NCBI RefSeq assembly: GCF_003426775.1
Contig: NZ_QJUG01000043.1
Span: 1-47,274 of the forward strand
Reading direction: 5' to 3'
Length of the DNA: 47,274 bases
Source of the DNA: Allorhizocola rhizosphaerae
GTDB lineage: Bacteria; Actinomycetota; Actinomycetes; Mycobacteriales; Micromonosporaceae
In this document: positions 16,963-26,373 of the stretch, piece by piece
How the letters are laid out: every line of letters starts with the position of its first letter
Numbering within the stretch: the stretch's first letter is position 1
The notes under the pieces: model-generated
Database searches by the model: none
What the model saw: the letters and a program-made list of their open reading frames with translations, nothing else
What the model was told of the DNA's origin: nothing
Made by a program: the position numbers and the translations under genes

Positions 16963-17225
16963 GCCTGCCCGCCCGCGGCGGCGACCACCATGCGTGCGAA
17001 CGCGGCCAGGTCCGGATCCTCGAACAGGACGCTGGCATCGACGCTCACCTGTACCTCGTCTTCGATGCGGGCCACGATCCGCACCGCGGCGATCGACTGC
17101 CCTTGCAGCTCAAAGAACGTGGCGTCGTCCCGGCCCGGTGGCACACCGAGCACGTCCCGCCAGATCTCGCCAACCCGTTGCTCGATCGTGGCGGCATCCG
17201 GCACCAGAGATTTATCGATGTTCAT
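16959..17225 (-). CDS. Free-standing peptidyl carrier protein (SgcC2-like)
   Basis: An 88-residue carrier protein starting at ATG 17225. The phosphopantetheine serine lies in FFELQGQSIAAVRIV (about residues 45-59), where the usual GGxS appears as QGQS. IEQRVGEIWRDVLGVP and EDPDLAAFARMV are the flanking helices of a typical type II PCP. It is expected to carry beta-tyrosine as a thioester for halogenation, hydroxylation and transfer, as SgcC2 does in C-1027. The neighbours fit: an adenylation gene starts divergently 121 bp away, and the O-methyltransferase overlaps its stop. A serine directly after Gln instead of Gly-Gly/Asp is slightly atypical. Confidence 0.9.
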   Translation of the reverse strand: MNIDKSLVPDAATIEQRVGEIWRDVLGVPPGRDDATFFELQGQSIAAVRIVARIEDEVQVSVDASVLFEDPDLAAFARMVVAAAGGQA

Positions 17226-17346
17226 GCCGCCATCGTTGGCGCCGGCCGTGCGCCGGGCATCTCCAGGATTGCGGAGGTGACGCACGCCGGGAGAAGCGCC
17301 GCCCGGGCCGGCGGCCACAGACTTCAGGGGTCGATTGGAGGTATCC

Positions 17347-18900
17347 GTGCACGCCAAGCCCATCATCCCGGTGCACGAGGCGATCGGGCGCCGCGCCGCG
17401 CAGGCCCCCGGCGCGATTGCTTTCGCCGATGGGGACGCGACCGTGACGTACCACGAACTCGACCGCGATGCTCATCGGATCGCCGGTGCGCTGCAACGGT
17501 TGGGCGGGGTCGCCGAGCGGCCGGTGGCGCTTCGTCTGGCATCCGGCGCCCGCCAGGTGGCCGCCTCGCTGGGTGTTTTGCGCGCTGGCGGTTACCTGCT
17601 CTGGTTCGGCGACGGCGAGACGGGCGAGTCGTCTCGGGCGATCCTTGCCGAGTCGCGGCCGGGCATGCTGCTGGTGGACGGCGATCCCGCGGAAGACCCG
17701 CTGGCGTCCTGGTACGGCAAGGAGTGCGGGGGACGGGCCGCCGACCTCAGGGCGCTGGAACGCGGCGAGCCGGCGGCGCCGCCCACACTGTCGCGATCGG
17801 ACCTGAGCCGCCCGGCATACCTGGCCTATACCTCAGGTTCGACCGGTAGGCCGAAGGGGGTCGTGCAGACCCATGAAGCGCTGGCACAGTTCGCCGGCTG
17901 GCTGGGCGCGGAGTTCAGGCTCGGGCCCGGCTGCAGGGTGGCCCAGTGGACCGCCGTCGAGCACGATCCCGCGATCTGCGAAATCTTCGCCACCTTGGCC
18001 GCCGGGGGAACGGTGTGCCCGGTACCCCCAGGCATCCGGACGAACCCGGAGAGGCTTGTCGCCTGGCTCGGTGCCCGCGGGATAACGTTCCTGCAGACCG
18101 TTCCGACTGTGGCCCGCGAGATCCTCAGGGTGGTTACCGGCCTGCCTGCGCCGTGGGGTTCGCTGGAGTGCCTGGTTCTCATGGGTGAGGCGGTGCCCGT
18201 GCGCCTGGCGACGAGCCTGCGTGCCGCGCTGCCGTCGGTGCGGCTGGCCAATATCTATGGCCCCACCGAGACGATCGCCGCCACCTGGTATGACATCACC
18301 GGCGCCGAGTCGGGCACGGTACCGATCGGGCGGCCGATCCCGGGACGCCAGGTGTTCGTGGTCGACGACGGCGACCGGCCGTGCCCGCCGGGCGTCATCG
18401 GGCAGATTGTGGTGCGCAGCCGTTACGTCGGCGACGGGTACCTGGGCGGCAGGGCCGGCGCCGAGGCGTTCCGGCCGTTGGACGGCGTGGATCCGGTGCC
18501 GGGTCACCGTTTCTATCGGACCGGTGACCTCGGTTGCCACCGCGCCGACGGGTTGCTCGAGTTCCGTGGTCGCGCGGACCTGCAGGTCAAGCTGGCCGGG
18601 ACGCGGGTGGAACTGACCGACGTCGAAACCGTTCTGGCCGAGCACGAGACCGTCGCCGAGTGCGCCGTAGTTGCGGGGGTGGACGCCGATGGCCTGGTGA
18701 CCCACTTGACGGCCTACGTGGTACCGAGCCTGCGGCCACCGCCGGACAGCGCGGTCTGGCGCGCGCATCTGCGCCGTCGTTTCGGTACGAAGCTGCGGCT
18801 GGTGTCGTTCGTGGCGCTTGATGAACCGTTGCCCCGCAACGTCAGTGGCAAGGTGGACCGCCGTCGCCTGAGGGTGACGCCGCATGTTGGGAGTAAATGA
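17347..18900 (+). CDS. Free-standing NRPS adenylation enzyme for beta-tyrosine (SgcC1-like)
   Basis: A 517-residue ANL-superfamily adenylation enzyme without fused carrier domain. It shows core A3 AYTSGSTGRPKGVVQTHEAL, A5 IYGPTETIAATWYD, A7/A8 YRTGDLGCHRADGLLEFRGR and A10 lysine in NVSGKVDRRRL. The GTG start at 17347 follows GGAGG by five bases; a TTG at 17335 would sit on the ribosome-binding site. By context it activates (S)- or (R)-beta-tyrosine made by the next gene and loads the carrier encoded divergently at 16959-17225. The specificity code could not be extracted reliably by eye. Its stop is at 18898-18900, directly before the aminomutase start, so the two are coupled. Confidence 0.92.
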   Translation: MHAKPIIPVHEAIGRRAAQAPGAIAFADGDATVTYHELDRDAHRIAGALQRLGGVAERPVALRLASGARQVAASLGVLRAGGYLLWFGDGETGESSRAILAESRPGMLLVDGDPAEDPLASWYGKECGGRAADLRALERGEPAAPPTLSRSDLSRPAYLAYTSGSTGRPKGVVQTHEALAQFAGWLGAEFRLGPGCRVAQWTAVEHDPAICEIFATLAAGGTVCPVPPGIRTNPERLVAWLGARGITFLQTVPTVAREILRVVTGLPAPWGSLECLVLMGEAVPVRLATSLRAALPSVRLANIYGPTETIAATWYDITGAESGTVPIGRPIPGRQVFVVDDGDRPCPPGVIGQIVVRSRYVGDGYLGGRAGAEAFRPLDGVDPVPGHRFYRTGDLGCHRADGLLEFRGRADLQVKLAGTRVELTDVETVLAEHETVAECAVVAGVDADGLVTHLTAYVVPSLRPPPDSAVWRAHLRRRFGTKLRLVSFVALDEPLPRNVSGKVDRRRLRVTPHVGSK

Positions 18901-18901
18901 C

Positions 18902-20512
18902 GTGACGTTGCTCGAGACCGTAACACATTCGATGATCTTCGATGGGGAGAGCATGGACATCGCGGCGATCCGCCACATCGCCGAACAGCGACCGCCATGC
19001 CGCGTGGCCGCCGGGTCCCTGGCCAAGGCGGCCCGGAGCCGTGCGCAGTTCGAGGACCTGGTCAGGCAAGGCGTTCCGGTGTACGGAGTGACGACCGGCT
19101 ATGGCGAGATGATCTACATGATCGTGGACTCCGCCAACGAGGTGGAGCTTCAGACCAACCTCGTGCGCAGCCACAGTGCCGGCGTGGGGCCGCTGTTCGC
19201 CGAGGACGAGGCCCGGGCGATCCTGGCCACCCGGCTCAACGCGCTCGCCAAGGGCCACTCCGCCGTCCGGCCACAGCTGCTGGAAAGGCTGGCGCTGTAT
19301 CTGAATCGTGGCATCACCCCGGCGATCCCCGAGATCGGCTCGCTGGGTGCCAGCGGTGATCTGGCGCCGCTGTCCCACATCGCCAGCACCGTGATCGGCG
19401 AAGGCTACGTGCTGCGCGACGGCTGGCCGGTCGAGACCTCGTTGGTGCTGCGGCAGATGGGCATCGTGCCGATGGAACTGCGCTTCAAGGAAGGGCTGGC
19501 GCTCATCAACGGCACGTCCGCGATGACCGGGCTGGGTTCCCTGGTGGTGGCGCGGGCCCTGGACCAGGTCCGGCAGGCCGAGATCGTCTCCGCCCTGGTG
19601 ATTGAGGCATTGCAGGGTTCCACCAGTCCGTTCCTGGCCGAGGGGCACAACATCGCCCGCCCGCACGCCGGGCAGGTCGACTCGGCCGCGAACATGCGCG
19701 CGCTCATGCTCGGCAGCCAAGCCACATTGCCGCACGCCAAACTGCGCCAAATGCTGGCGGCCCGGAAACAGGATGGCCACAGCGTGCAGCGCACCGACGT
19801 CTACATGCAGAAGGCGTACTCGTTGCGGGCCATACCGCAGGTGCTGGGCGCGGTGCGGGACACGCTCTACCACGCCACAGAGAAACTCAACATCGAAATC
19901 AACTCGGCCAACGACAACCCGTTGTTCTTTGACGGGCAGGAGGTCTTCCACGGGGCGAACTTCCACGGCCAGCCCATCGCCTGCGTGATGGACTTCGTCA
20001 CGATCGCGCTGACCCAGCTGGGGGTGCTGTCCGAACGCCGCACCAACCGGATGCTCAACCGCCATCTCAGTTGCGGGCTGCCGGAGTTTCTCGTCGCCGC
20101 CGATCCAGGCCTGCACAGCGGGTTCGCCGGCGCCCAGTACACAGCCACCGCACTGGTCGCGGAGAACCGCACCATCGGCGCGGCCAGCACGCAAAGCATC
20201 CCGTCCAACGGCGACAACCAGGACGTTGTGAGCATGGGGCTGATCGCGGCCCGCAATGCCCGGCGCGTGTTGAACAACAACAACACCATCCTTGCTCTCG
20301 AGTACCTGGCCGCAGCCCAGGCGGTGGAACTGTCGGGAAGGCGCGACGGCCTCAGCCCGGGGGCGCGCGTGACCTACGAGACGGTGCGATCACTGGTGCC
20401 GTCATTGGACCGCGACCGCTACATGGCCGACGACATCGAGCTGGTCGCGTCGGCCCTGGCACGGGGCGAGTTTCTCCAGGCGGCCAAGCGCAACGGCATC
20501 AGCCTGCTCTAA
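18902..20512 (+). CDS. MIO-dependent tyrosine 2,3-aminomutase (SgcC4-like)
   Basis: A 536-residue member of the aromatic ammonia-lyase/aminomutase family. The MIO cofactor forms from Ala150-Ser151-Gly152 in GSLGASGDLAPLSH, and the catalytic tyrosine is Tyr61 in VYGVTTGYGEMIYM. In SgcC4 the equivalents are 152-154 and Tyr63. The GTG start at 18902, with GGGAGT upstream, gives this near-identical numbering; an ATG at 18884 overlaps the adenylation gene. NSANDNPLFF, FHGANFHGQPIA and PSNGDNQDVVSMG are conserved. The very close resemblance to SgcC4 as I remember it, and the beta-amino-acid neighbours, argue for conversion of L-tyrosine to beta-tyrosine rather than for an ammonia lyase. Product stereochemistry (S in C-1027, R in kedarcidin/maduropeptin types) cannot be settled here. 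Confidence 0.94.
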   Translation: MTLLETVTHSMIFDGESMDIAAIRHIAEQRPPCRVAAGSLAKAARSRAQFEDLVRQGVPVYGVTTGYGEMIYMIVDSANEVELQTNLVRSHSAGVGPLFAEDEARAILATRLNALAKGHSAVRPQLLERLALYLNRGITPAIPEIGSLGASGDLAPLSHIASTVIGEGYVLRDGWPVETSLVLRQMGIVPMELRFKEGLALINGTSAMTGLGSLVVARALDQVRQAEIVSALVIEALQGSTSPFLAEGHNIARPHAGQVDSAANMRALMLGSQATLPHAKLRQMLAARKQDGHSVQRTDVYMQKAYSLRAIPQVLGAVRDTLYHATEKLNIEINSANDNPLFFDGQEVFHGANFHGQPIACVMDFVTIALTQLGVLSERRTNRMLNRHLSCGLPEFLVAADPGLHSGFAGAQYTATALVAENRTIGAASTQSIPSNGDNQDVVSMGLIAARNARRVLNNNNTILALEYLAAAQAVELSGRRDGLSPGARVTYETVRSLVPSLDRDRYMADDIELVASALARGEFLQAAKRNGISLL

Positions 20513-20528
20513 AGGGGAGGGGTAAATC

Positions 20529-22010
20529 ATGCGTCCTGAACTCGAGGCCGATGTCGTGGTGGTCGGAGGCGGGCCGGCGGGCGCGACCCTGTCAACGCTC
20601 GTGGCAATGCAGGGACACCGGGTGCTGCTGCTGGAGAAGGCGCGCTTTCCCCGGTACCAGATCGGTGAGTCGCTGCTCCCGTCCACTGTGCACGGGATCT
20701 GCCGCCTGCTCGGGGTGAGCGGCAAGCTAGAGCGAGCCGGGTTCCCAGTCAAGCGGGGCGGGACCTTCCGATGGGGCAGCGATCCGACGCCGTGGACCTT
20801 CGCGTTCGCCATCTCACCGGCTTTCGGTGGCGGCGCCACCGCGTACCAGGTGGAGCGGATGCACTTCGACCAGATCCTGCTGGACAACGCCCGCGAACAC
20901 GGCGTGGACGTGCGGGAGCAGTGCACCGTCAGCGACGTGGTCGAAGCCGGCGACGGCCGGGTCGCCGGGGTGCGGTTCACCGGCCCGGACGGTGCGCCAC
21001 AGCTGGCCCATTGCCGGTATGTCGTGGACGCCTCCGGCAACGGCAGCCGGATCCACGAACGAGCCGGTGGCCGGCGGCACTACTCGAAGTTCTTCCGCAA
21101 TCTGGCGCTGTTCGGGTACTTCAAGGGCGGCAAGCGATTGCCCCCACCGAACGAGGGCAACATATTGGCCGTGGCGTTCGACGCGGGCTGGTTCTGGTAC
21201 ATCCCGCTGCGCGACGATCTGACCAGTGTGGGCGCGGTGCTGCTGCCGGACGCGCTGGACCACGTGAGAGGTGATCGTGAGGCGGCACTGCTGGGGCTGA
21301 TCCGCCGCTGCCCGCTGATCGCCGAGTACCTGAGCGGCGCCGAGCGGGTCACGGCCGGCCCCTATGGCGAGATCCGGGTACGCAAGGACTACTCCTATTT
21401 TCAGGAGACGTTCTGGCGGCCAGGCATGCTCCTGATCGGTGACGCGGCATGTTTCATCGATCCGGTGTTCTCCTCCGGGGTACACCTGGCGACCTACAGC
21501 GCCTTGCTGGGCGCGCGTTCGATCAACACCGCGCTGCGCGATCCCGGCGCCGAGAACCGGGCTTTTGAGGAGTTCGAGGTACGCTACCGCCGGGAGTACT
21601 GGGCTTTTCACGACTTCCTGGTCGCCTTCTACGACATGCACGCCGACGAGCAGTCGTACTTCTGGCAGGCGAAGAAGGTCACGGCCAGCACCGCGCCCGA
21701 GTTCGAGGCGTTCGTGAACCTGGTGGGTGGCGTGGCCTCCCGCGAGGGCGCGCTCACCGATCCCGGCGCCTACCTGCGCCGGCGGGCGGAGGCCTTCCGC
21801 GAGCTGGCCACGGCCGTGCAAACACCGGTCGGCTCCGAGGGCGCCGACCGCAACCTGCTCGGCGTGTCCCTGGCCCGGTCCGTGGCCCGCGAAGGAACCC
21901 GGATCCAGGTGCAGGCGGCAGTGGGCGGTAACGCCGACGAGGTGATCCCGGTGCGCGAAGGCGGGCTCGTGCCCTCAGCCGACGGTATGCATTGGACAGC
22001 ACCGTCGTGA
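20529..22010 (+). CDS. FADH2-dependent phenolic halogenase (SgcC3-like)
   Basis: A 493-residue flavin halogenase. GGGPAGATLSTLVAMQGH is the N-terminal FAD fold. RYQIGESLLPS is typical of phenol/pyrrole halogenases. Lys75 in PVKRGGTFRWG is the probable chloramine/HOCl-guiding lysine. Trp221 and Trp223 in WFWYIP form the WxWxIP halogenase signature that blocks monooxygenation. GDAACFIDPVFSSGVHLATY closes the FAD site. By context it chlorinates the ring of carrier-bound beta-tyrosine, using FADH2 from the reductase at 12409. It follows the aminomutase after 16 bp with GGGAGGGG as ribosome-binding site. Iodide or bromide use cannot be excluded. Confidence 0.94.
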   Translation: MRPELEADVVVVGGGPAGATLSTLVAMQGHRVLLLEKARFPRYQIGESLLPSTVHGICRLLGVSGKLERAGFPVKRGGTFRWGSDPTPWTFAFAISPAFGGGATAYQVERMHFDQILLDNAREHGVDVREQCTVSDVVEAGDGRVAGVRFTGPDGAPQLAHCRYVVDASGNGSRIHERAGGRRHYSKFFRNLALFGYFKGGKRLPPPNEGNILAVAFDAGWFWYIPLRDDLTSVGAVLLPDALDHVRGDREAALLGLIRRCPLIAEYLSGAERVTAGPYGEIRVRKDYSYFQETFWRPGMLLIGDAACFIDPVFSSGVHLATYSALLGARSINTALRDPGAENRAFEEFEVRYRREYWAFHDFLVAFYDMHADEQSYFWQAKKVTASTAPEFEAFVNLVGGVASREGALTDPGAYLRRRAEAFRELATAVQTPVGSEGADRNLLGVSLARSVAREGTRIQVQAAVGGNADEVIPVREGGLVPSADGMHWTAPS

Positions 22011-22021
22011 AAGGAGAATCC

Positions 22022-23398
22022 ATGGTTCACCTGGCGGAAAAGGCGGCGGCCGGCGACGGCCTCGACGGCCGGTTCCCGCTGTCGCTCCAGCAGGAGTTCA
22101 TGCGGCTGATCGACCACGGCGACGACTACGGCCCGTTCGGGCCGTACTACCACATCGTCGGCGGCTGGCGGCTGCTCGGGCGGCTGGACCTCACTGCCCT
22201 CCAGACCGCCCTGGACGATGTGGTAGTCAGGCACGAGGCGCTACGCACGTCGATCGTGCGCTCCGACGATCACGCCTACCAGCGGGTGCACCCGCCGGCC
22301 CGGGTGCCGTTGGAGGTGCGCGACTTCGCACCCGACGACAGTTCCCGGGACCGGCGGGCCGAGGAACTGATCAACGAGGTCGAGACGGGCACCTTCGACA
22401 TCCATCAGCTGCCGCTTCTCAGCGCCGTGCTGGGCCGGTTCGATGAGCGAGACGCCGTCCTCGTACTTGTCGCGCACCACACCGCCGTCGACGGCTGGTC
22501 CATGCAACTGATCATGCGGGACCTGGCCGCGTGCTACGCCGCCCGTCGTCGCGGGCGGGTCCCGGAACTGTCGGAGCCGCACCAGTTCCGGACGTTTGTG
22601 GCCGCGCAACTGGCGGAGATGAACTCCGCCGCGGCACAGCGGGCGCGGGACTTCTGGCGCCAGAAGCTCAGGGGAGCGCGGATCACCCCGATCCCCACCG
22701 ACCGCCCGCGCAGCGCCGGGGCCCCGGCCATCACGGCCTACCACCGCTTCCTGTGGCCGGACCGGTTGCGCACCGCGATCCTGGCGCTGGCCGCCGAGAC
22801 CCGCAGCTCACCGTTCATGGTGACCTTCGCCGCCTACGTGCTGATGCTGCACCGCAGGACGGGACTGACCGACGTCGTGGCGCCCACCTTCACTCCCGGC
22901 CGCCAGCGGATCGAGGCCCAGGACACGATCGGGTCGTTCTACAACTTCATTCCGTTGCGCATCAATGTCGCCGGCTGCGCGACCTTCCGTGATCTCGTGG
23001 CGCGGACCCGATCGGTGTGCCTGGCCGCGTACGCGCACGAGATCCCGTTCAACGAGATCATCATGGAGGCACCGGATTTGTTGCAGTCGATCGAGACCGA
23101 CAACGCCGCGTGTGTGCTGCTCCAGGTGGTCCAATCGCCGTTCATCATGCGCGAGCGGATCGTGGGGGATCTCACCTACACAGCGATCCGGCGCCGGCTG
23201 CTCTCCCACGACCTCGGCTCGGCCATTCCGGATGGTGCGCTGTGGAATCTGGAGCTCTATCCACCCGGCATCGTCGGCAGCGTGGGATACGTGACCGGGC
23301 TGTTCAACACCGACACGATGGTCGACCTCGTGGCGGCCTTCCGCCAGGTGCTTACCGAGGTGCTCACCGACCCGGACAAGCGCTGGGACCGAACCTGA
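22022..23398 (+). CDS. Free-standing NRPS condensation enzyme (SgcC5-like)
   Basis: A 458-residue stand-alone condensation enzyme. The catalytic HHxxxDG is intact as His152-His153-TAV-Asp157-Gly158 in VAHHTAVDGWS. A DFRLIPL-like segment appears as FYNFIPLRIN, and the acceptor-side block YHIVGGWRLLGRLDLTALQ is near the N-terminus. The start is ATG at 22022 behind AAAGGAG; an in-frame extension into the halogenase gene is rejected. SgcC5 of C-1027 transfers the carrier-bound beta-amino acid onto a hydroxyl of the enediyne core, making an ester (amide formation is also possible in vitro). The same step is inferred here: it would join the decorated beta-tyrosine to the core. It lies between the halogenase and a FAD monooxygenase, with an 11-bp gap on each side. 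Confidence 0.93.
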   Translation: MVHLAEKAAAGDGLDGRFPLSLQQEFMRLIDHGDDYGPFGPYYHIVGGWRLLGRLDLTALQTALDDVVVRHEALRTSIVRSDDHAYQRVHPPARVPLEVRDFAPDDSSRDRRAEELINEVETGTFDIHQLPLLSAVLGRFDERDAVLVLVAHHTAVDGWSMQLIMRDLAACYAARRRGRVPELSEPHQFRTFVAAQLAEMNSAAAQRARDFWRQKLRGARITPIPTDRPRSAGAPAITAYHRFLWPDRLRTAILALAAETRSSPFMVTFAAYVLMLHRRTGLTDVVAPTFTPGRQRIEAQDTIGSFYNFIPLRINVAGCATFRDLVARTRSVCLAAYAHEIPFNEIIMEAPDLLQSIETDNAACVLLQVVQSPFIMRERIVGDLTYTAIRRRLLSHDLGSAIPDGALWNLELYPPGIVGSVGYVTGLFNTDTMVDLVAAFRQVLTEVLTDPDKRWDRT

Positions 23399-23408
23399 GG
23401 AGCACGCG

Positions 23409-24764
23409 ATGGAAAAGAAGCTGGGAAAGCGAGCGGTGATCCTGGGCGGCAGTGTCGCCGGATTGTTCGCGGCAAGCGCCGTCGAGAAAAGCTTTGACGA
23501 AGTGGTCATCGTGGACCGGGACAGGCTCGTCGGTGTGCGCGAGGCTCGCCGGGGGGCGCCGCAAGCACGCCACATCAACGGGTTGCTCGCACGCGGAGCA
23601 CGGGCGATGGAGGACCTGTTCCCGGAAATCACTGCGGAGATGGTGACCGCCGGGTGCCCCATCACCGATCTGGCCGGGACCGTGCGGTGGTACTTCGGCC
23701 CACAACCCTTGCGGCAGACCCGTGCGGGGCTGACCAATGTGGCCGCCACCCGGCCGATCCTGGAGTTCCACCTGCGGGAGCGGGTGCAGGCGATGCCGGG
23801 CGTGCGTTTCCTGGAGTCACACGACATCACCGGTGTGGAGGCCACACCGGACCGGTCCCGGGTGATTGGTGCTCGCGTGCAACCGCGCAACAAGGACAGC
23901 GCCGAGCAGGTGCTGGAGGCCGATCTGGTGATCGACGCGAGCGGGCGCGGGTCACGGGCGGCCATGTGGCTGGAGTCGCTGGGCTGCGGCACGGTCCCGG
24001 AAGAGCAGGAGGGCACGCGTATCGGGCTGGGTTACGGCACCCGCCACTACCGGATGGGAGCGACTGATCCCTTCGGCAAGGACCACTCGATTGTCAGCGT
24101 GGCCAACCCGATGCTGCCGCGGGGCGCGATCTTCACCAAGACCGACGGCGGCAAGCTGGAGCTGACCACCTACGGCATCCTCGGTGACCATCCACCAACG
24201 GACGTCGAGGGCTTCAACGCGTTTGTCAAAACGTTGGCGGCCCAGGAGATTTATCCGGCCATTGTGGACGCCGAGCCGCTCGACGAGCCGGTGCTGTACA
24301 AGTTCCCGACCACTATGTGGCGGCGTTTCGACCAGCTGCCCAGCCTTCCCGACGGGCTGCTGCTGATCGGGGACGCGGTCTGTACCCCCAACCCGGTCTT
24401 CGCGCAGGCGCAGACTCTCGCGGCGCTTGAAGCGCTGAAACTGCGCGACCACCTGACCGACGGGAGCATCCCGCGGGCCGTCGACTACCAGCGCGATGTG
24501 GCCGCCATCATCAAACCGGCCTGGGACATGACGACCGCCATCAACCTGACCTTTCCCGGCGTCGAGGGACACCGGCCACCGGCGATGAAGCTGCTGCAGC
24601 GGTACATGATGAAGGTGACCCAGGCGGCCACGCTCGACGCGAGCATCACCGAGGCGTTCATGCGCGCGGCGGGTCTGGTGGATCCGCTGGAGTCGCTGTT
24701 GCGTCCGGGTATGGTCTGGCGCGTGTTGCGGACCTCCCGCGTGGCCGCCCGCTTGGCCGGATAG
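23409..24764 (+). CDS. FAD-dependent monooxygenase-like protein with degenerate FAD motif
   Basis: A 451-residue protein of the class A flavin monooxygenase fold, with N-terminal AVILGGSVAGLFAASAV and the acidic end of the second strand in VVIVDRD. Motif DLVIDASGRGSRAA lies mid-chain, and the third FAD motif LLLIGDAVCTPNPV near residue 320. It is clearly paralogous to the protein at 26425-27792 (shared [14 protein letters not shown] and RPIL/RPVL blocks). The usual YGQGM loop after NPV is here Ala332-Gln333-Ala334-Gln335 (FAQAQT), while the paralogue keeps GQGM. That may weaken FAD binding or change the role. It ends the run of beta-tyrosine genes and is followed by a long hairpin. It could be core tailoring or a structural partner; the substrate is unknown. 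Confidence 0.85.
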   Translation: MEKKLGKRAVILGGSVAGLFAASAVEKSFDEVVIVDRDRLVGVREARRGAPQARHINGLLARGARAMEDLFPEITAEMVTAGCPITDLAGTVRWYFGPQPLRQTRAGLTNVAATRPILEFHLRERVQAMPGVRFLESHDITGVEATPDRSRVIGARVQPRNKDSAEQVLEADLVIDASGRGSRAAMWLESLGCGTVPEEQEGTRIGLGYGTRHYRMGATDPFGKDHSIVSVANPMLPRGAIFTKTDGGKLELTTYGILGDHPPTDVEGFNAFVKTLAAQEIYPAIVDAEPLDEPVLYKFPTTMWRRFDQLPSLPDGLLLIGDAVCTPNPVFAQAQTLAALEALKLRDHLTDGSIPRAVDYQRDVAAIIKPAWDMTTAINLTFPGVEGHRPPAMKLLQRYMMKVTQAATLDASITEAFMRAAGLVDPLESLLRPGMVWRVLRTSRVAARLAG

Positions 24765-24774
24765 CTTGTCCGGA

Positions 24775-24805
24775 TGCGTCGCCGGCCGTCACGGCCGGCG
24801 ACGCA
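24775..24805. terminator. 31-bp perfect hairpin between convergent genes, centred on a stop codon
   Basis: Two 15-bp arms (24775-24789 and 24791-24805) match perfectly around a single C at 24790, so the real loop must melt a few pairs. It lies between the monooxygenase (stop at 24764) and the convergent hydroxylase, whose TGA stop (24791-24789) is the hairpin centre. A two-way terminator is the likely role. Confidence 0.75.
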
Positions 24806-26303
24806 GCTGTGTGAAGGACGACAGGTCGCCGGTGGTCCAGCCGTCCAGGTCGTACTCCGCCAGGCATTCGTCGACGAAGGCGCGGCACTGGTCGAGCTGG
24901 CCGCCGGCGATCTGGGCCGACAGCAGCTCGACGCGGGTGCTTTCATGGTTGCCGGAGTAGTTGCGTTCGTAGAGCTCGTGCCGGCCGCCGAACTCGGAGC
25001 CCACCGCGTCCCACAGCAGCTTCATCACCTTGCTTCGGCCGACGGCGTCGACCCCGTTGGATCCGCGTAGATACTTGTCGAGGTATGGGCGGAGCTCAGG
25101 GTTGGCGAAGTCCTCGGCGCCGGAGTTGACGTATATCAGTCCACTCGCGACATCCTGCAACACTATCTCCCGGACACGGGGGTACCCGATCTGCATGAAC
25201 CACCGGTAGGCCAGGCCGTATTGCGGATTGGGCAGCACGGCGCCGCCGCGCCACGGCACCGGGTTGCGGGCGGCGGCATCCGAGATCGCCCAGAACAGGT
25301 TGCGCCAGGCCAGCACCTCGCCGAGCCGGGCCTGTACCCCCCGAAAGTCGCCGGCGCCCGTGATGTCCAGAGCCTTGGCGAGCAATCCGGCGAGGAAGTC
25401 GAGTTTGACCGCAAGCCGCGTACAACCGTGAAAGGCGAACCGCTCCACAAAGCCCGACCGTCCGGTGAAGAGCTGGACCTTGCCGATGTCGCCGTAGATG
25501 AACACGTTGTCCCACGGGATGAGCACGCGGTCGAGCACCATGACGGTGTCGTTCTCGTCCAGCCGGGAGGACAGCGGGTAGTCGAACGGGGTGCCGACGG
25601 CGGCCGCGGCCGCGGCGTAGGACGGCCGGCAGATGAGCTTCAGACCGGGGGTGTCGACGGGTATCGTCGCGACGAGGGCGAACTCGCGCTTCTTGACCGC
25701 AAGCCCGTAGTGGGCGATGAACGTGTAGTGGGTGAGCGCGGCACCGGTCGCCACCACCTTGGCGCCGCTGACGATCAGGCCGGCGTCGGTCTCCTTCTCC
25801 ACGTGGACGAACACGTCGTTGACCTCGTCCGGGGGGCGGGACCGGTCGACCGGTGGATGCACGATGGCGTGGCTCCAGTACAGCACCCGTTCCTGGGCCA
25901 GCCGGTACCAGCGGCGGGCGTTGTCCTCGAACGGGCGGTAGAACTCGGCGTTGGCTCCCAGGGTGCCAAGGAACGCGGCCTTGTAGTCCGGGCTGCGGCC
26001 CATCCAGCCGTAGGTCAGCCGGGCCCAGGCCGCGATCGCGCGCTGATCGGCGACAAGGTCGCCGGCATGGTGTGGGGTGGTGAAAAACCGATGCGTGACC
26101 CCGTTGCTGCCCGCCGCGTCCGTGGGCGCGAGCAGCGTGTCGCGGTGTTCGGGGGAGTGAAGCGCATCGTAAAGCCGTGCCGTCATACGGATCGGGTTGT
26201 GGAACGCCGGGTGGCCGGTGACATCCTTGACTCGCTCGCCATAGATGTAGATCTCTCGGCCGTCCCGCAGGCTGTCAACATATTCCTGCCCGGTAAGCGG
26301 CAT
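24789..26303 (-). CDS. HpaB-family FADH2-dependent phenol hydroxylase (SgcC-like)
   Basis: A 504-residue 4-hydroxyphenylacetate 3-hydroxylase (large component) homologue. It begins [20 protein letters not shown] and contains [40 protein letters not shown] and [15 protein letters not shown], all typical blocks of the family. SgcC uses FADH2 from SgcE6 to hydroxylate chlorinated beta-tyrosine on its carrier; here that would create a catechol for the methyltransferase at 16273. The start is ATG at 26303, with only a weak ribosome-binding site; a farther in-frame start at 26426 would overlap the divergent gene's start. The last codons and the stop form the left half of a terminator hairpin. It is transcribed opposite to the other beta-tyrosine genes on its left. 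Confidence 0.94.
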   Translation of the reverse strand: MPLTGQEYVDSLRDGREIYIYGERVKDVTGHPAFHNPIRMTARLYDALHSPEHRDTLLAPTDAAGSNGVTHRFFTTPHHAGDLVADQRAIAAWARLTYGWMGRSPDYKAAFLGTLGANAEFYRPFEDNARRWYRLAQERVLYWSHAIVHPPVDRSRPPDEVNDVFVHVEKETDAGLIVSGAKVVATGAALTHYTFIAHYGLAVKKREFALVATIPVDTPGLKLICRPSYAAAAAAVGTPFDYPLSSRLDENDTVMVLDRVLIPWDNVFIYGDIGKVQLFTGRSGFVERFAFHGCTRLAVKLDFLAGLLAKALDITGAGDFRGVQARLGEVLAWRNLFWAISDAAARNPVPWRGGAVLPNPQYGLAYRWFMQIGYPRVREIVLQDVASGLIYVNSGAEDFANPELRPYLDKYLRGSNGVDAVGRSKVMKLLWDAVGSEFGGRHELYERNYSGNHESTRVELLSAQIAGGQLDQCRAFVDECLAEYDLDGWTTGDLSSFTQLRRRP

Positions 26304-26373
26304 GGTTGCGTGTCCGTCCACCAACCCAGCATGCGGGGCGGGCTGCGAGGCCAACAAGGTTCGTCGATGGATA

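Noticed and set aside
18902-20512. Histidine or phenylalanine ammonia-lyase for the MIO enzyme
   Set aside because: Residue numbering and blocks follow SgcC4 closely, and the adenylation, carrier, halogenase and condensation neighbours require a beta-amino acid.
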